Notes under the pieces: generated by a model
What the model saw: the letters and a program-made list of their open reading frames with translations, nothing else
What the model was told of the DNA's origin: nothing
Databases searched by the model: none
In this document: piece by piece, positions 1 through 8,706 of the stretch
Layout of the letters: each line of letters opens with the position of its first letter
How positions within the stretch are numbered: position 1 is the stretch's first letter
Program-made: the position numbers and the translations under genes
From: Thermoproteota archaeon
GTDB taxonomy: Archaea > Thermoproteota > Nitrososphaeria > Nitrososphaerales > Nitrosopumilaceae
NCBI GenBank assembly: GCA_003352285.1
Contig: QQVN01000005.1
Span: 348,380-412,379 of the forward strand
DNA: 64,000 nucleotides
Direction of reading: 5' to 3'

Positions 1-289
1 ATGACTTGCAGGCTTTTAGTCCATCAGCAGTCATTGGGCATTTTACAACAACATTGTCACCGTACTTTCTTAGTTTATGTCCCTCATCCATCATTCCTTG
101 AAAATCTGTACTAACAACTTCAAGAGAGACATCACCTTTGATTATTCTAGTAATCTCATCCATTGCTTTTTTAGGATCTCCACCTTCCTTGGATAACAAG
201 CTAGGATTGGTAGTAATGCCATCCAATAGTCCCATGTCATTATATTTACGAATTGATTCTAAATTTGCAGTATCCAGAAAAATTTTCAT
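1..289 (-). CDS. tal: Transaldolase / fructose-6-phosphate aldolase family (3' end cut by window edge)
   Basis: Transfers dihydroxyacetone units between sugar phosphates in the non-oxidative pentose-phosphate pathway. Only the first 96 codons are inside the window. They begin MKIFLDTANLESIRK and contain GITTNPSLLSKEGG, the family signature, and VVVKCPMTADG, in which K83 sits at the Schiff-base lysine position of the short (about 220 aa) class. The ATG overlaps the stop codon of the upstream transketolase-C gene (ATGA), so it is translationally coupled as the third gene of a minus-strand operon. Transaldolase and F6P aldolase cannot be separated on this fragment. Confidence 0.9.
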   Translation of the reverse strand, partial: MKIFLDTANLESIRKYNDMGLLDGITTNPSLLSKEGGDPKKAMDEITRIIKGDVSLEVVSTDFQGMMDEGHKLRKYGDNVVVKCPMTADGLKACKS

Positions 290-1254
290 TTGTTTCTCCT
301 GATTTCTTTGACAGTATTTGCTATATTAAAAGATGTGATGCCATGTTTCTCTAATAATAGTGGTATTTCTTCATCTCTACATGATTCTCCAAATTTGTCT
401 TGTGCACCAATTCTTTTGATTTTAACAGGATATCTTTCTGAAACAACTTCGGATACTGCTGAACCTAAACCACCAAAAATATTATGCTCTTCACAAGTAA
501 CAATTGAGCCGGTTTCCCTTGCTGCCTTTTCTAGTAAATCAGCATCAATAGGTTTTATCGAGAAGAGATCCAAAACTCTACATGAAATACCATCATGTTG
601 GAGTTTTTCAGCTGCTTCTAATGCCATTTTTACTGTGATTCCACAAGCTGCAATAGTACAATCAGAGCCATCACGTAAAGTAATTCCCTTACCAATTTGA
701 AATTCTTGAGACTCTGAATGAACAACAGGAGTTTTTGAGCGAGCTAGTCGCATATAGAATGGACCATACTGTTGAGACATAATTCGTGTAAGATTTGAAA
801 CAGCAATGGTATCAGCAGGAATGAATACACGCATGTTAGGAATAACTCGCATAATTGCGATGTCTTCTATTTGTTGATGAGAGCCTCCGTCAGCGCCTAC
901 CGAAAGTCCCCCATGTGAAACGACTAGTTTCACATTTAGTCCTTTTTTGTCCCCACGTGTAGGATATGCAATAGCATTACGAATTTGATCAACAGCTCTA
1001 CCAGGAACAAAAATTGCATATGTACTTGCAAAGGAGATTTTTCCAGAGATTGCAAGTCCAGCAGCAACTGAAACTAAATTTGCCTCAGCTATTCCAACAT
1101 TAAAAAATCTATTTGGAAATTCTTTGCCAAAATCTGCAGTTTTCAAAGAATCAGTTGTGTCAGCACCTAACACGACAACATTAGGGTTAGTTTTGCCAAT
1201 TTCGATAATTGTCTTACCATATTCAGTACGCATGTCAGTCATCTGAACACTCAT
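286..1254 (-). CDS. tktB: Transketolase, C-terminal subunit
   Basis: The 322-aa protein carries the pyrimidine-binding and C-terminal domains of transketolase, which in archaea is split into two polypeptides. Visible marks are FFNVGIAEANLVSVAAGLA, whose Glu activates the thiamine diphosphate ring, and VSHGGLSVGADGGSHQQ, typical of the Pyr domain. It works with the N-terminal half encoded immediately upstream; the two genes overlap by 4 nt (ATGA), and the transaldolase start overlaps the end of this gene. The three genes form one pentose-phosphate operon. Confidence 0.95.
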   Translation of the reverse strand: MSVQMTDMRTEYGKTIIEIGKTNPNVVVLGADTTDSLKTADFGKEFPNRFFNVGIAEANLVSVAAGLAISGKISFASTYAIFVPGRAVDQIRNAIAYPTRGDKKGLNVKLVVSHGGLSVGADGGSHQQIEDIAIMRVIPNMRVFIPADTIAVSNLTRIMSQQYGPFYMRLARSKTPVVHSESQEFQIGKGITLRDGSDCTIAACGITVKMALEAAEKLQHDGISCRVLDLFSIKPIDADLLEKAARETGSIVTCEEHNIFGGLGSAVSEVVSERYPVKIKRIGAQDKFGESCRDEEIPLLLEKHGITSFNIANTVKEIRRNK

Positions 1255-2936
1255 AGGAAGCCTGCCTCCGTTGCAATTTTCATTAACTGTTGTTTCTTTT
1301 CTCCAATTTTATGAAGATCTATCCATTTTTTGACAAGGTCTGTTCCACCTAGGTCATTTGCTTTTTTTAGTAAAAGTTTTCTTCTTGCTAGTAATGTTGC
1401 ATTTCTAAATTCTGTTATAACTCCACGAACATCTTGTTGCCCAATTATTGCACTGCCACCTACAAAAACTCGAGCGCCATCATTAAAACAGGAGCCAATA
1501 TTGTCTAAAGTGACGCCACCATCAGCCTCAATATAGCCTTGAAAATTATTTTGTTGTAAAACAGAGTTGATTTGATTCATTTTTTCATGGGTTGATTCAA
1601 TATACTTTTGACCTGATTTTCCGGGTACAACAGACATGACTATTAGTTGATCTAGTGTAGGTAGAAATTTGTAAGACCAATTTGGAATATGAGTATCTGG
1701 GTTAATGGCAAGTCCAACTCCAACTTGATTTTGTTTTAGATAATCATAAATTTCACCAAAACTTGATTCATCACATACTTCTGCATGAACAGTGATAATA
1801 TCACTACCAGCATCAACATAATTTTTGATTTGTTTTCCTGGATCATTAATCATCAAATGAGTGTCAAAAGGAATCACCGTTAATGGACGCAGTTCTTTAA
1901 TTTTTGTATAATCAAAGGTCTTGTTTGGTACAAATTGTCCATCCATGACATCTAGGTGAATGTAATCAGCTCTGCCATGAATGCATCTTTTCACTTCGTT
2001 TTCTAAATTAGACATATCTCCTGCAATAATTGATGGTGCTATCATAAATTGACAATCGAGTTCTGTATCAATTATTGGTGCAATGTCAGGATCTGCTGCT
2101 TTGCCATGCCATTGCGGGTTATCCTCCATATGCTCTACACCTTTTCCTTTGATAGTTCTTGCAATGATAATTGAGGGCAATCCTTTGGTTGAAGTTGCTT
2201 TTTTTATCGCATTGTCAATTTGTTCAATACGGTGTCCATCAATCTCAATAACATTCCATCCAAATGAACGCCATTTATCACCGGTTTTCCATCTTGATGC
2301 ATCTTTCCACATCTCAGAAAGGTTATCACCAACTAATTCTTCATCAAGTGGCATAACTTTTTCTGTGTAAGAATCCTGTTGGATAAAATTACGATCTAAA
2401 ATGGCAGTCAGATTATCAACCTTGTATTTTGAACCAGTCATTGCAGCCTCCCATACTTGTCCTTCATCTGTTTCCCCATCACCCATAATTGTAAAAATCC
2501 TAGTATCCTTTCCATCAATTTTAGCAGCCATTGCTGATCCAATCGAAAATGACAGTCCTATTCCTAAAGAACCACCACAAAATTCTACGCCAGGGCATTT
2601 TAAGTCAGGATGTCCCTGTAGTTTGCTTCCAAATTTTCTTAGAGTCAGTAATTCAGATTCATCGAAATATCCTGCTACAGCCAAATTAGAGAATAAACCA
2701 GGTGCTGCGTGACCTTTTGATAAAATCAGTTTATCTCGTTCTTCCCATTGTGGGTTTTTTGGATCATGACGTAAATACTTGAATAAAATCACACCTACAA
2801 TTTCTGCCATAGAGAAAGAACCTCCTGGATGTCCTGAACCAGCAGCAGTTGTACCTTGAATGACAAGTTTTCGGGCCTTTCTAACGTTTTTTTTGATTTG
2901 ATAATAATTTAGGCCCATACTTGGTTCGATTTTCAT
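1251..2936 (-). CDS. Transketolase N-terminal subunit fused to ribulose-phosphate 3-epimerase
   Basis: A 561-aa two-enzyme protein. Residues 1 to about 290 are the thiamine-diphosphate-binding half of transketolase (SGHPGGS, GDGETDEGQ at 152-160, N183). Residues about 298 to 512 are a complete ribulose-phosphate 3-epimerase: it starts MIAPSIIAGDMSN and shows the metal-ligand regions IHLDVMDGQFVPN, FDTHLMI and GYIEADGGV. About 50 charged residues follow. In the epimerase, the usual NPG of the phosphate loop reads VVPG (MSVVPGKSGQ). Both activities act on the same pentose phosphates, so the fusion plausibly channels xylulose/ribulose 5-phosphate. First gene of the operon with tktB and tal. Confidence 0.93.
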   Translation of the reverse strand: MKIEPSMGLNYYQIKKNVRKARKLVIQGTTAAGSGHPGGSFSMAEIVGVILFKYLRHDPKNPQWEERDKLILSKGHAAPGLFSNLAVAGYFDESELLTLRKFGSKLQGHPDLKCPGVEFCGGSLGIGLSFSIGSAMAAKIDGKDTRIFTIMGDGETDEGQVWEAAMTGSKYKVDNLTAILDRNFIQQDSYTEKVMPLDEELVGDNLSEMWKDASRWKTGDKWRSFGWNVIEIDGHRIEQIDNAIKKATSTKGLPSIIIARTIKGKGVEHMEDNPQWHGKAADPDIAPIIDTELDCQFMIAPSIIAGDMSNLENEVKRCIHGRADYIHLDVMDGQFVPNKTFDYTKIKELRPLTVIPFDTHLMINDPGKQIKNYVDAGSDIITVHAEVCDESSFGEIYDYLKQNQVGVGLAINPDTHIPNWSYKFLPTLDQLIVMSVVPGKSGQKYIESTHEKMNQINSVLQQNNFQGYIEADGGVTLDNIGSCFNDGARVFVGGSAIIGQQDVRGVITEFRNATLLARRKLLLKKANDLGGTDLVKKWIDLHKIGEKKQQLMKIATEAGFL

Positions 2937-3041
2937 TCAAATTGAATAAAAATCTACTTCTACAAACAGTAGTCTTTGGATATATCATAGACTCTGTTTT
3001 GAGAAATTAAAGATCATCTTCGAAATAGGATAATTCAGGTT

Positions 3042-3344
3042 TCATGTTGGCTGACATTTTCCATTATTTGGCTTCCAACTTTTACCCTTTAGTGATTTGC
3101 ACTTGTTCTTACTTATTCGTCTTCCAATTATTTCGCCTTTGCATTCGAGTAATTCATAACATGTACCTAATTTTTCAATAATTTTCTTTTTAGGTTGTGG
3201 ATGGACGGAGGATGTAGTAGAAACAGTTGTGTTAATACGTCTTAATGATCTAGATGGAGAAATTTTTGATGCTTTAGCAATTTTGGATCGTTTTGATATA
3301 CTTGGCTTGTTAATTTTTGGAATTGTTGGTCGTTTTGATGACAT
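3042..3344 (-). CDS. Small basic hypothetical protein
   Basis: 100 aa, not recognised. The N-terminal half is Ser/Lys/Arg-rich and low-complexity (KINKPSISKRSKIAKASKI). The C-terminal half is more structured and contains three cysteines (GTCYELLECKGE and NGKCQPT), which could bind metal or form a disulfide. No signal peptide or membrane segment. It is divergent from the lysine-rich histone-H1-like gene at 3487 and shares the 142-bp AT-rich spacer with it. The basic N-terminus suggests nucleic-acid binding, but this is inference. Confidence 0.6.
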   Translation of the reverse strand: MSSKRPTIPKINKPSISKRSKIAKASKISPSRSLRRINTTVSTTSSVHPQPKKKIIEKLGTCYELLECKGEIIGRRISKNKCKSLKGKSWKPNNGKCQPT

Positions 3345-3486
3345 AGTATTTCTACATTATCGAATTATTAAAATTATAATAATAGAAAAGATGATCGCAG
3401 AATTTTTTTTAACTAAAAATAATTAACTAAAGCTCAGCTTGTATTCTTGTTTCTAGTTTAAAGAGTTAACAAAATTCCATAGTTTA

Positions 3487-3693
3487 ATGGCAAGTGCTAA
3501 AAGAACTGTAAAAAAAGCAGCTCGTAAAGTAAAACGTACAGCTAAGAAAGCAGCAAAGACTACAAAAAGAAAAACAAAGAAGACTGCTGCAAAAGCAAAA
3601 CGTACAGCTAAGAAAGCAGCAAAGACTACAAAAAGAAAAACAAAGAAGACTGCTGCAAAAGCAAAACGTAGGGTAAAAAAGGCTAAAAAATAG
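3487..3693 (+). CDS. Lys/Ala-rich histone H1-like protein with internal tandem repeat
   Basis: 68 aa made only of M, A, S, K, R, T and V, with no acidic residue. It resembles the C-terminal tail of histone H1 and the bacterial AlgP/HctB-type lysine-rich proteins, so DNA or RNA binding and compaction is the likely role. Two 22-aa copies of KRTAKKAAKTTKRKTKKTAA+KA follow each other, encoded by an exact 66-bp duplication (3531-3596, 3597-3662). A TATA-like stretch near 3455-3465 places transcription start close to the ATG, so the mRNA is probably leaderless. Strong expression would be expected of a nucleoid protein; not shown here. Confidence 0.75.
   Translation: MASAKRTVKKAARKVKRTAKKAAKTTKRKTKKTAAKAKRTAKKAAKTTKRKTKKTAAKAKRRVKKAKK
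3531..3662 (+). repeat. Exact 66-bp tandem duplication inside the H1-like gene
   Basis: Two head-to-tail 66-bp units, 3531-3596 and 3597-3662, with no differences; the next 8 bases (to 3670) begin a third copy. The unit is 22 codons, so the frame is kept. The lack of silent differences points to a recent duplication or ongoing repeat-number exchange. Confidence 0.9.
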
Positions 3694-3714
3694 TCAAATT
3701 TCTGACTAAGCCTT

Positions 3715-3745
3715 AACTCTCTTTTTTCAAACCTATTTTTGTATT
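3715..3745 (+). terminator. Probable T-rich terminator after the H1-like gene
   Basis: Two T-runs (TTTTTT near 3721 and TTTTT near 3737) begin about 27 nt after the stop codon. Archaeal RNA polymerase commonly ends at such T-runs without a hairpin. Position-based call only. Confidence 0.4.
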
Positions 3746-3818
3746 ATATGGGACTGGAATCAAAATTCATCAAGAAGTTTTGGTCAAAATTTTAATGTAA
3801 ACATGGTGTTATTTCCAT

Positions 3819-4196
3819 ATGGAATTAGAGAAAATTATTCCCTTAGTTCTTTATGATAATGAGTGCTACTTATGTACAAAATTTGCAAAAGTTATCAGTA
3901 AATTATCTCAGAATAAAATTTTGATTGTGGGGCACTATACAACAATTGGAGAAGAAATAAGGAAAGATATTCTTGATGCAAGTGCGTTAGATATGTTTTG
4001 GTTTATTGATGCCAAAATGGCATATGGTGGAAGAGCTGGAATATTTCCATTAATCAAGACAATAATTTTACCCGGTGCAAAGAATCACTCATTTCAAAGT
4101 ATTATGGAGTCATGTGATGCAGAATGTAAAACAATCAAAGCAGTTTTTGTTAGATCTGCAAGCTTGTTTACAAATAGTAAAAAGATCAAAATCTAA
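3819..4196 (+). CDS. DCC1-like thiol-disulfide oxidoreductase family protein (DUF393)
   Basis: 125 aa beginning with a beta strand that leads into LVLYDNECYLCTKFA. This matches the DxxCxxC motif of the DUF393/DCC family of small thioredoxin-fold proteins and would be the redox-active site. No signal peptide, so cytoplasmic. It is followed 26 bp later by the aminopeptidase gene and may be cotranscribed. The substrate is unknown; the C-terminal part (SCDAECKTIKAVFVRSASLF) has two more cysteines that are not part of the usual motif. Confidence 0.75.
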   Translation: MELEKIIPLVLYDNECYLCTKFAKVISKLSQNKILIVGHYTTIGEEIRKDILDASALDMFWFIDAKMAYGGRAGIFPLIKTIILPGAKNHSFQSIMESCDAECKTIKAVFVRSASLFTNSKKIKI

Positions 4197-4222
4197 ATAT
4201 TAACATCTTTTCTACAGCATTC

Positions 4223-5704
4223 ATGAAGATCATTCAAGACACTACAAATCCGTTAAAGAAGAAAACTTTGGTTTTATGTGCATACGTAACAGAAAAAACA
4301 AATCAAGTATTTGGTCTTGAAGGAATAAATCCAAAAATCAAAAACGCCATAACAGAATCATTAAACGAAATAGAAGGCAAATTAGGGAAAATTTCAATAA
4401 TTAATACATATGATTTAATTCCCGCAAAAAGAATTCTTCTAGTTGGAATAGGTACAAAAGAAAAAATTTCAAATGATACTTTTAGATTTGCTTCTGGAAA
4501 AATAGCTCAAAAAATCAAAGATATGAAAGTAAAGGACTTTGCAATTATAGTTCCACAACAAATGCAACTAAAACAAACTTCAATAATTTCACAAATTATT
4601 GAAGGAGTAAGACTATCATTATTTTCATTTGATAAATATAAAAAAGAAAAAATTAATTTTTCGACCAATCTTACAATTATTGCTCCCAATTCAAAAGATA
4701 TTCCTAAAGTGATCAAAAGAGCACAAATAATTTCAGACGGGGTAATTTTTACAAAAGAAATTGCAAATCTTCCACCTAACGAATGTACTCCAATAACACT
4801 TGCTAATTTTGCTAAAGATTTAGCAAACAAGAACAAGATGAAATGTAGAATTTTTGATAAATCTCAACTAAAAAGAGGCGGATTTGGTGGAATTACTGCT
4901 GTTGGTCAAGGAAGTAAAAATGAACCAAGATTAATCATCTTAGAACATAACAAAGGTGGAAACAAAAAACCAATTGTTATCGTTGGAAAAGCAGTCACTT
5001 TTGATACAGGTGGAATTTCATTGAAACCAGGTGAAAAAATGGATGAGATGAAATTTGATAAATGTGGTGGTTGTACAGTTCTAGGAATTATGAAAGCTGT
5101 TTCAGAGCTTCAATTACCAATGAATGTTGTAGGTATTGTTCCATCAGTAGAAAATATGCCAAGTGGAGAATCGTATAGGCCTGGAGACATCATAAAACTT
5201 TACAGTGGAAAAACTGCTGAAATTTTAAACACAGATGCAGAGGGACGTTTGATTCTTGCAGATGCACTCTCATATGGAGAAAAAATTTACAAGCCAAAGA
5301 CAATCATTGATTTTGCTACGCTAACTGGGGCTTGCATAGTTGCATTAGGAACAAATGTTGCAGGCATGGTATCTAATAATGAAAATCTTGTAAAAGAAAT
5401 GACATCAGCTTCAAATGAAACGTATGAAGAAGTATGGCATCTACCATTAAATGAAGATTATATGAACATGATAAAATCAGATGTAGCTGATATGAAAAAT
5501 GTTGGAATTGGAAGGGCGGCAGGAACTATCACTGCAGCTGCATTTTTACAAAATGCCGTTGAAAAAACTCCTTGGGTGCATTTTGATATTGCAGGAGTTG
5601 CTTGGACACAAACAGGGACAAAAGAAAAACCATACAATCCAAAAGGCGCAACAGGATTTGGAGTTAGACTGATTTTAGAATATCTAAGAAAGAATACTCA
5701 GTAA
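4223..5704 (+). CDS. pepA: Leucyl aminopeptidase (peptidase family M17)
   Basis: 493-aa cytosolic metallo-aminopeptidase that trims N-terminal residues from peptides, using two metal ions in a hexamer. The catalytic C-terminal domain is complete: VGKAVTFDTGGISLKPG carries the metal-binding and catalytic Lys region, KFDKCGGCTVLG follows, and NTDAEGRLILADAL is the M17 signature with the catalytic Arg. The N-terminal macro-like domain covers about residues 1-170. Length is normal. The 3' end overlaps the convergent zinc-finger gene by 7 bp. Confidence 0.95.
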   Translation: MKIIQDTTNPLKKKTLVLCAYVTEKTNQVFGLEGINPKIKNAITESLNEIEGKLGKISIINTYDLIPAKRILLVGIGTKEKISNDTFRFASGKIAQKIKDMKVKDFAIIVPQQMQLKQTSIISQIIEGVRLSLFSFDKYKKEKINFSTNLTIIAPNSKDIPKVIKRAQIISDGVIFTKEIANLPPNECTPITLANFAKDLANKNKMKCRIFDKSQLKRGGFGGITAVGQGSKNEPRLIILEHNKGGNKKPIVIVGKAVTFDTGGISLKPGEKMDEMKFDKCGGCTVLGIMKAVSELQLPMNVVGIVPSVENMPSGESYRPGDIIKLYSGKTAEILNTDAEGRLILADALSYGEKIYKPKTIIDFATLTGACIVALGTNVAGMVSNNENLVKEMTSASNETYEEVWHLPLNEDYMNMIKSDVADMKNVGIGRAAGTITAAAFLQNAVEKTPWVHFDIAGVAWTQTGTKEKPYNPKGATGFGVRLILEYLRKNTQ

Positions 5705-5826
5705 CCCCTACTGTTTCTATCAGGAGTACCAACATTTGGATTTCGCCAACCATGTTTTTCCATCATGTGGTTTAGAAGGCGTATATCATTATCCATGTCT
5801 GCCCCACAAACGCTACATTTTGGCAT
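5698..5826 (-). CDS. C2H2-type zinc-finger mini-protein
   Basis: 42 aa: MPKCSVCGADMDNDIRLL followed by NHMMEKHGW, giving a C-x2-C-x12-H-x4-H finger with a short polar tail. I start it at the ATG at 5824-5826, because the upstream in-frame extension runs straight through the 5S rRNA gene. It lies 46 nt downstream of the 5S 3' end in the same direction and could be read from the 5S promoter. The role is unknown; nucleic-acid or protein binding is likely. Confidence 0.65.
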   Translation of the reverse strand: MPKCSVCGADMDNDIRLLNHMMEKHGWRNPNVGTPDRNSRGY

Positions 5827-5872
5827 AAATGAATCAGAATATTGCCGGTTTATAGTGCTATTGAATGAAAAT

Positions 5873-5985
5873 GCCAGCACTGCTGCTTCCCAAGAGCTCT
5901 CGCATCTTAGTAACACAACAGCGACGTCAGGTTTGACTTCCAAGTTCGGAATGAGGTTGGGTCGCACCCTAACGCTATGGCCGGC
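5873..5985 (-). rRNA. rrf: 5S ribosomal RNA
   Basis: On the minus strand the 5' end GCCGGC pairs with the 3' end GCTGGC (one G-U pair) to close helix I. Between them are the hallmarks of 5S RNA: GGGTGCGACCCAACC, then CATTCCGAACTTGGAAGT (the conserved loop A/helix III region), and GATGCGAGAGCTCTTGGGA for the helix IV/loop E arm. Length is about 113-119 nt depending on exact ends. It stands alone with no 16S or 23S nearby. Confidence 0.92.
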
Positions 5986-6085
5986 TTGAATCATGCTTGG
6001 TCCAAGTTATCTATTAAGGTAACGACTTGAATCAAAGTAAACTCTTACAAAAGAGGTATAAATCTAAGAAAAATTAGATAGCAGA

Positions 6086-7870
6086 ATGACTCATCGCGTA
6101 GCCGTACTTGATAAAGAATTATGCCAGCCAAAAAAATGTGGTCTGGAATGCATCAAGTATTGTCCTGTGAATAAATCTGGAGCAGATTGCATCATACTAA
6201 ATGAGGAAGAAAAAAAGGCTCAGATTGATGAAAATATTTGCAATGGGTGTGGCATTTGTGTTAAAGTATGTCCGTTTGATGCCATTACAATAGTAAACCT
6301 AGCATCAGAGTTAGCGACAGATAAAGTTCACCAATATGGAATGAACTCTTTTAGATTGTACAAACTTCCAACTCCAAAGAAAGGGGAAGTTGTAGGCTTG
6401 CTTGGCAGAAATGGTATGGGAAAAAGCACTGTTGTGAATATCCTGTCAGGAAATTTAAAACCAAATCTTGGAAGGTATGAAAATCCCCCAGAGTGGGATG
6501 AAATTTTAAAATATTATAGTGGTACAGAGTTAAAATCTCATTTTGAGAAAATTAAGGAAAATAAAATTAGAGCATCCATAAAACCACAACAAGTACAACA
6601 AATAGCTCAGGCATTTAATGGAACAGGAAGAGAATTACTTGCAAGATATGATGAGCGTGGAGTAGCAAATGATCTTATCAAAGATCTTGGATTAGAGAAT
6701 GCAGTAGATCATGACATTAAAGAATTAAGTGGTGGTGAACTTCAAAGAATTGCAGTAGGAGTTGCAGCTGCCAAGGATGCGGAATTTTACTTTTTTGATG
6801 AGCCATCATCATACAACGACGTCTTTCAGAGAGCAGGAGTAGCAAGAGTCATTCATAGTTTAGCAAAAATTGGAAAAAGTGTAATGGTTGTTGAACATGA
6901 TTTAACACTCTTAGATTATCTTAGTGACTATATTGAAGTTCTATATGGTGAGCCAGCAGCATACGGTATCGTTTCAAGTGTGTTATCAACAAAAGTGGGA
7001 ATAAACGTATTCTTAGATGGTTATCTTCCAACTGAAAATGTTCGATTTAGGGATAAAAAATTCTCTTTTGATGTATCGTCATCTAGTGACGAATTCTTAG
7101 ATGCTGATGATGTCATTTCATATCCAAAGCTTGTAAAAAAATATCCCGCATTTGGAGTCACCGTAGAACCTGGAAGAGTACGAAAGGGAGAAATTTTAGG
7201 AATAATGGGTGCAAATGCATTAGGAAAAACTACTTTCATGAAGATGATTGCAGGAGTAGAAAAACCCGATGATGGTGAAATTACTAAAAAAATTAAGATA
7301 GCATACAAACCTCAATACCTCCAAAATGATATTGATGTTGAAGTGATATCAGTTTTAGATAAGGCAAATGGAGGACAGATTGAAGGCAGTCAGGAAGAAG
7401 AGCAGATTGTTGATCCTCTAAAAATCAAAAAACTCTACAATAAATCAGTCAGGAATCTTTCAGGTGGAGAACTACAAAAAGTGGCAGTAGCATCTTGCCT
7501 CCTGCAAAAAGTAGACCTTTACGCATTAGATGAGCCATCTGCGTTCTTAGATGTAGAGGATAGAATAGCAGTTGCAAAGTTTCTTCAAAAATTTGTTCGC
7601 TCCTATGGCAAATCAGCGATTGTAATTGATCATGATCTACAGTTAATGGATTTAGTTTCAGATACCATGGTAATATTTGAAGGAGAGTCTGGAAAGGAAG
7701 GTCATGCAACTGAACCCATGTCAAAATCAAACGCCATGAATCGTTTCCTAAAATCATTAGACATCTCCTTTAGAAGGGATGAAACATCAATGAGGCCTAG
7801 AGTTAACAAATCAGAGAGTAGATTAGATAAGCAACAAAAACAGACTGGTAATTTCTATTATAGAAAATGA
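6086..7870 (+). CDS. ABCE1/Rli1 ribosome-recycling ATPase
   Basis: 594 aa. It splits terminated ribosomes into subunits together with aRF1 or Pelota. The order is an N-terminal domain with eight cysteines for two [4Fe-4S] clusters (CQPKKCGLECIKYCP, CNGCGICVKVCP, residues 13-65), ABC domain 1 (GRNGMGKST, LSGGELQRIA, FFDEPSS) and ABC domain 2 (GANALGKTT, LSGGELQKVA, ALDEPSAFLD). The C-terminus is slightly extended and basic. It overlaps the downstream Trm5-like gene by 4 nt (ATGA), linking recycling and tRNA modification in one transcript. Confidence 0.97.
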   Translation: MTHRVAVLDKELCQPKKCGLECIKYCPVNKSGADCIILNEEEKKAQIDENICNGCGICVKVCPFDAITIVNLASELATDKVHQYGMNSFRLYKLPTPKKGEVVGLLGRNGMGKSTVVNILSGNLKPNLGRYENPPEWDEILKYYSGTELKSHFEKIKENKIRASIKPQQVQQIAQAFNGTGRELLARYDERGVANDLIKDLGLENAVDHDIKELSGGELQRIAVGVAAAKDAEFYFFDEPSSYNDVFQRAGVARVIHSLAKIGKSVMVVEHDLTLLDYLSDYIEVLYGEPAAYGIVSSVLSTKVGINVFLDGYLPTENVRFRDKKFSFDVSSSSDEFLDADDVISYPKLVKKYPAFGVTVEPGRVRKGEILGIMGANALGKTTFMKMIAGVEKPDDGEITKKIKIAYKPQYLQNDIDVEVISVLDKANGGQIEGSQEEEQIVDPLKIKKLYNKSVRNLSGGELQKVAVASCLLQKVDLYALDEPSAFLDVEDRIAVAKFLQKFVRSYGKSAIVIDHDLQLMDLVSDTMVIFEGESGKEGHATEPMSKSNAMNRFLKSLDISFRRDETSMRPRVNKSESRLDKQQKQTGNFYYRK

Positions 7871-8706
7871 CCAAGATGCTAAAAAAAGCATTGGAAGGTC
7901 ATTTGACTGAAGATGAAAGTAAGCAGCTTTTTTCAGCATTTGATCAGATAGGTGACATTATTGTCGTAAGAATTCCAGAATCGTTATTATCAAAAAAGAA
8001 GATCATCGGTCAAACTCTGTTAAATGAGGTAAAGACAGCAAGATCGGTTTATTATCAGTCATCAGACGTCAAAGGAGACTTTCGTACAAGGGAATTAGAG
8101 CTATTAGTAGGACTTGAAGATACTCAAACAGAGTACAAAGAATTTGGATGTAGGTTTATTGTCGATGTAGAAAAAGCATTTTTTTCGCCTAGATTATCTA
8201 CAGAGAGAGAAAGAATTGCTAGTTTAGTAACGGATGGAGAAACAGTAATCAATCTTTTTGCAGGAGTCGGAATGTTTTCAATATTAGCTGCAAAAAAGAA
8301 AAAATGTACAGTGTTTAGTATTGACATTAATCCTGTTGCATCGGAATTGTGTGAAAAAAACATTGCAATAAACAAACTAAAAGGTGCAGTAATCTCAATT
8401 AATGGAGATGCATCAAAAGTTGTTAAAAATAATCTAGAAGAAAAGGCAGACAGGACATTAATGTTGTTGCCAGAAAGATCAGATGAATTTTTAGATACAG
8501 CTATTTCAGTAACAAAAGATAGAGGTATTATTCACTATTATTCTCACATTCATAGTGAAACAAAAGCTGAAGCTTCAAAACTTTCAGAAGAGCATTTTCT
8601 TAACGTGTGTCCATTAAAAGCAGACATACTAAATTCAAAAATTGTCAGAGCGGTTGGGCCTAGATTCTATCAAACTGTAGTTGATGCACGAATTTACAAA
8701 AATTAA
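7867..8706 (+). CDS. trm5: tRNA (guanine37-N1)-methyltransferase, Trm5 family
   Basis: 279-aa SAM-dependent enzyme that makes m1G37 next to the anticodon and protects the reading frame. The class I methyltransferase core shows VINLFAGVGMFSI (motif I) and FSIDINPVASELCEKN (motif II). LLPERSDEFLDTA replaces the MNLPxxxxEFLDxA catalytic stretch typical of Trm5. The N-terminal D2/D3-type region (residues 20-110) is present; no extra D1 domain. Its ATG overlaps the ABCE1 stop. Confidence 0.88.
   Translation: MTKMLKKALEGHLTEDESKQLFSAFDQIGDIIVVRIPESLLSKKKIIGQTLLNEVKTARSVYYQSSDVKGDFRTRELELLVGLEDTQTEYKEFGCRFIVDVEKAFFSPRLSTERERIASLVTDGETVINLFAGVGMFSILAAKKKKCTVFSIDINPVASELCEKNIAINKLKGAVISINGDASKVVKNNLEEKADRTLMLLPERSDEFLDTAISVTKDRGIIHYYSHIHSETKAEASKLSEEHFLNVCPLKADILNSKIVRAVGPRFYQTVVDARIYKN

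Noticed and set aside
3531-3662. CRISPR or satellite repeat
   Set aside because: Only two in-frame units inside a gene, no spacers.
5827-5994. N-terminal extension of the zinc-finger frame
   Set aside because: It is a translation of the 5S rRNA gene; the protein starts at the ATG at 5824-5826.
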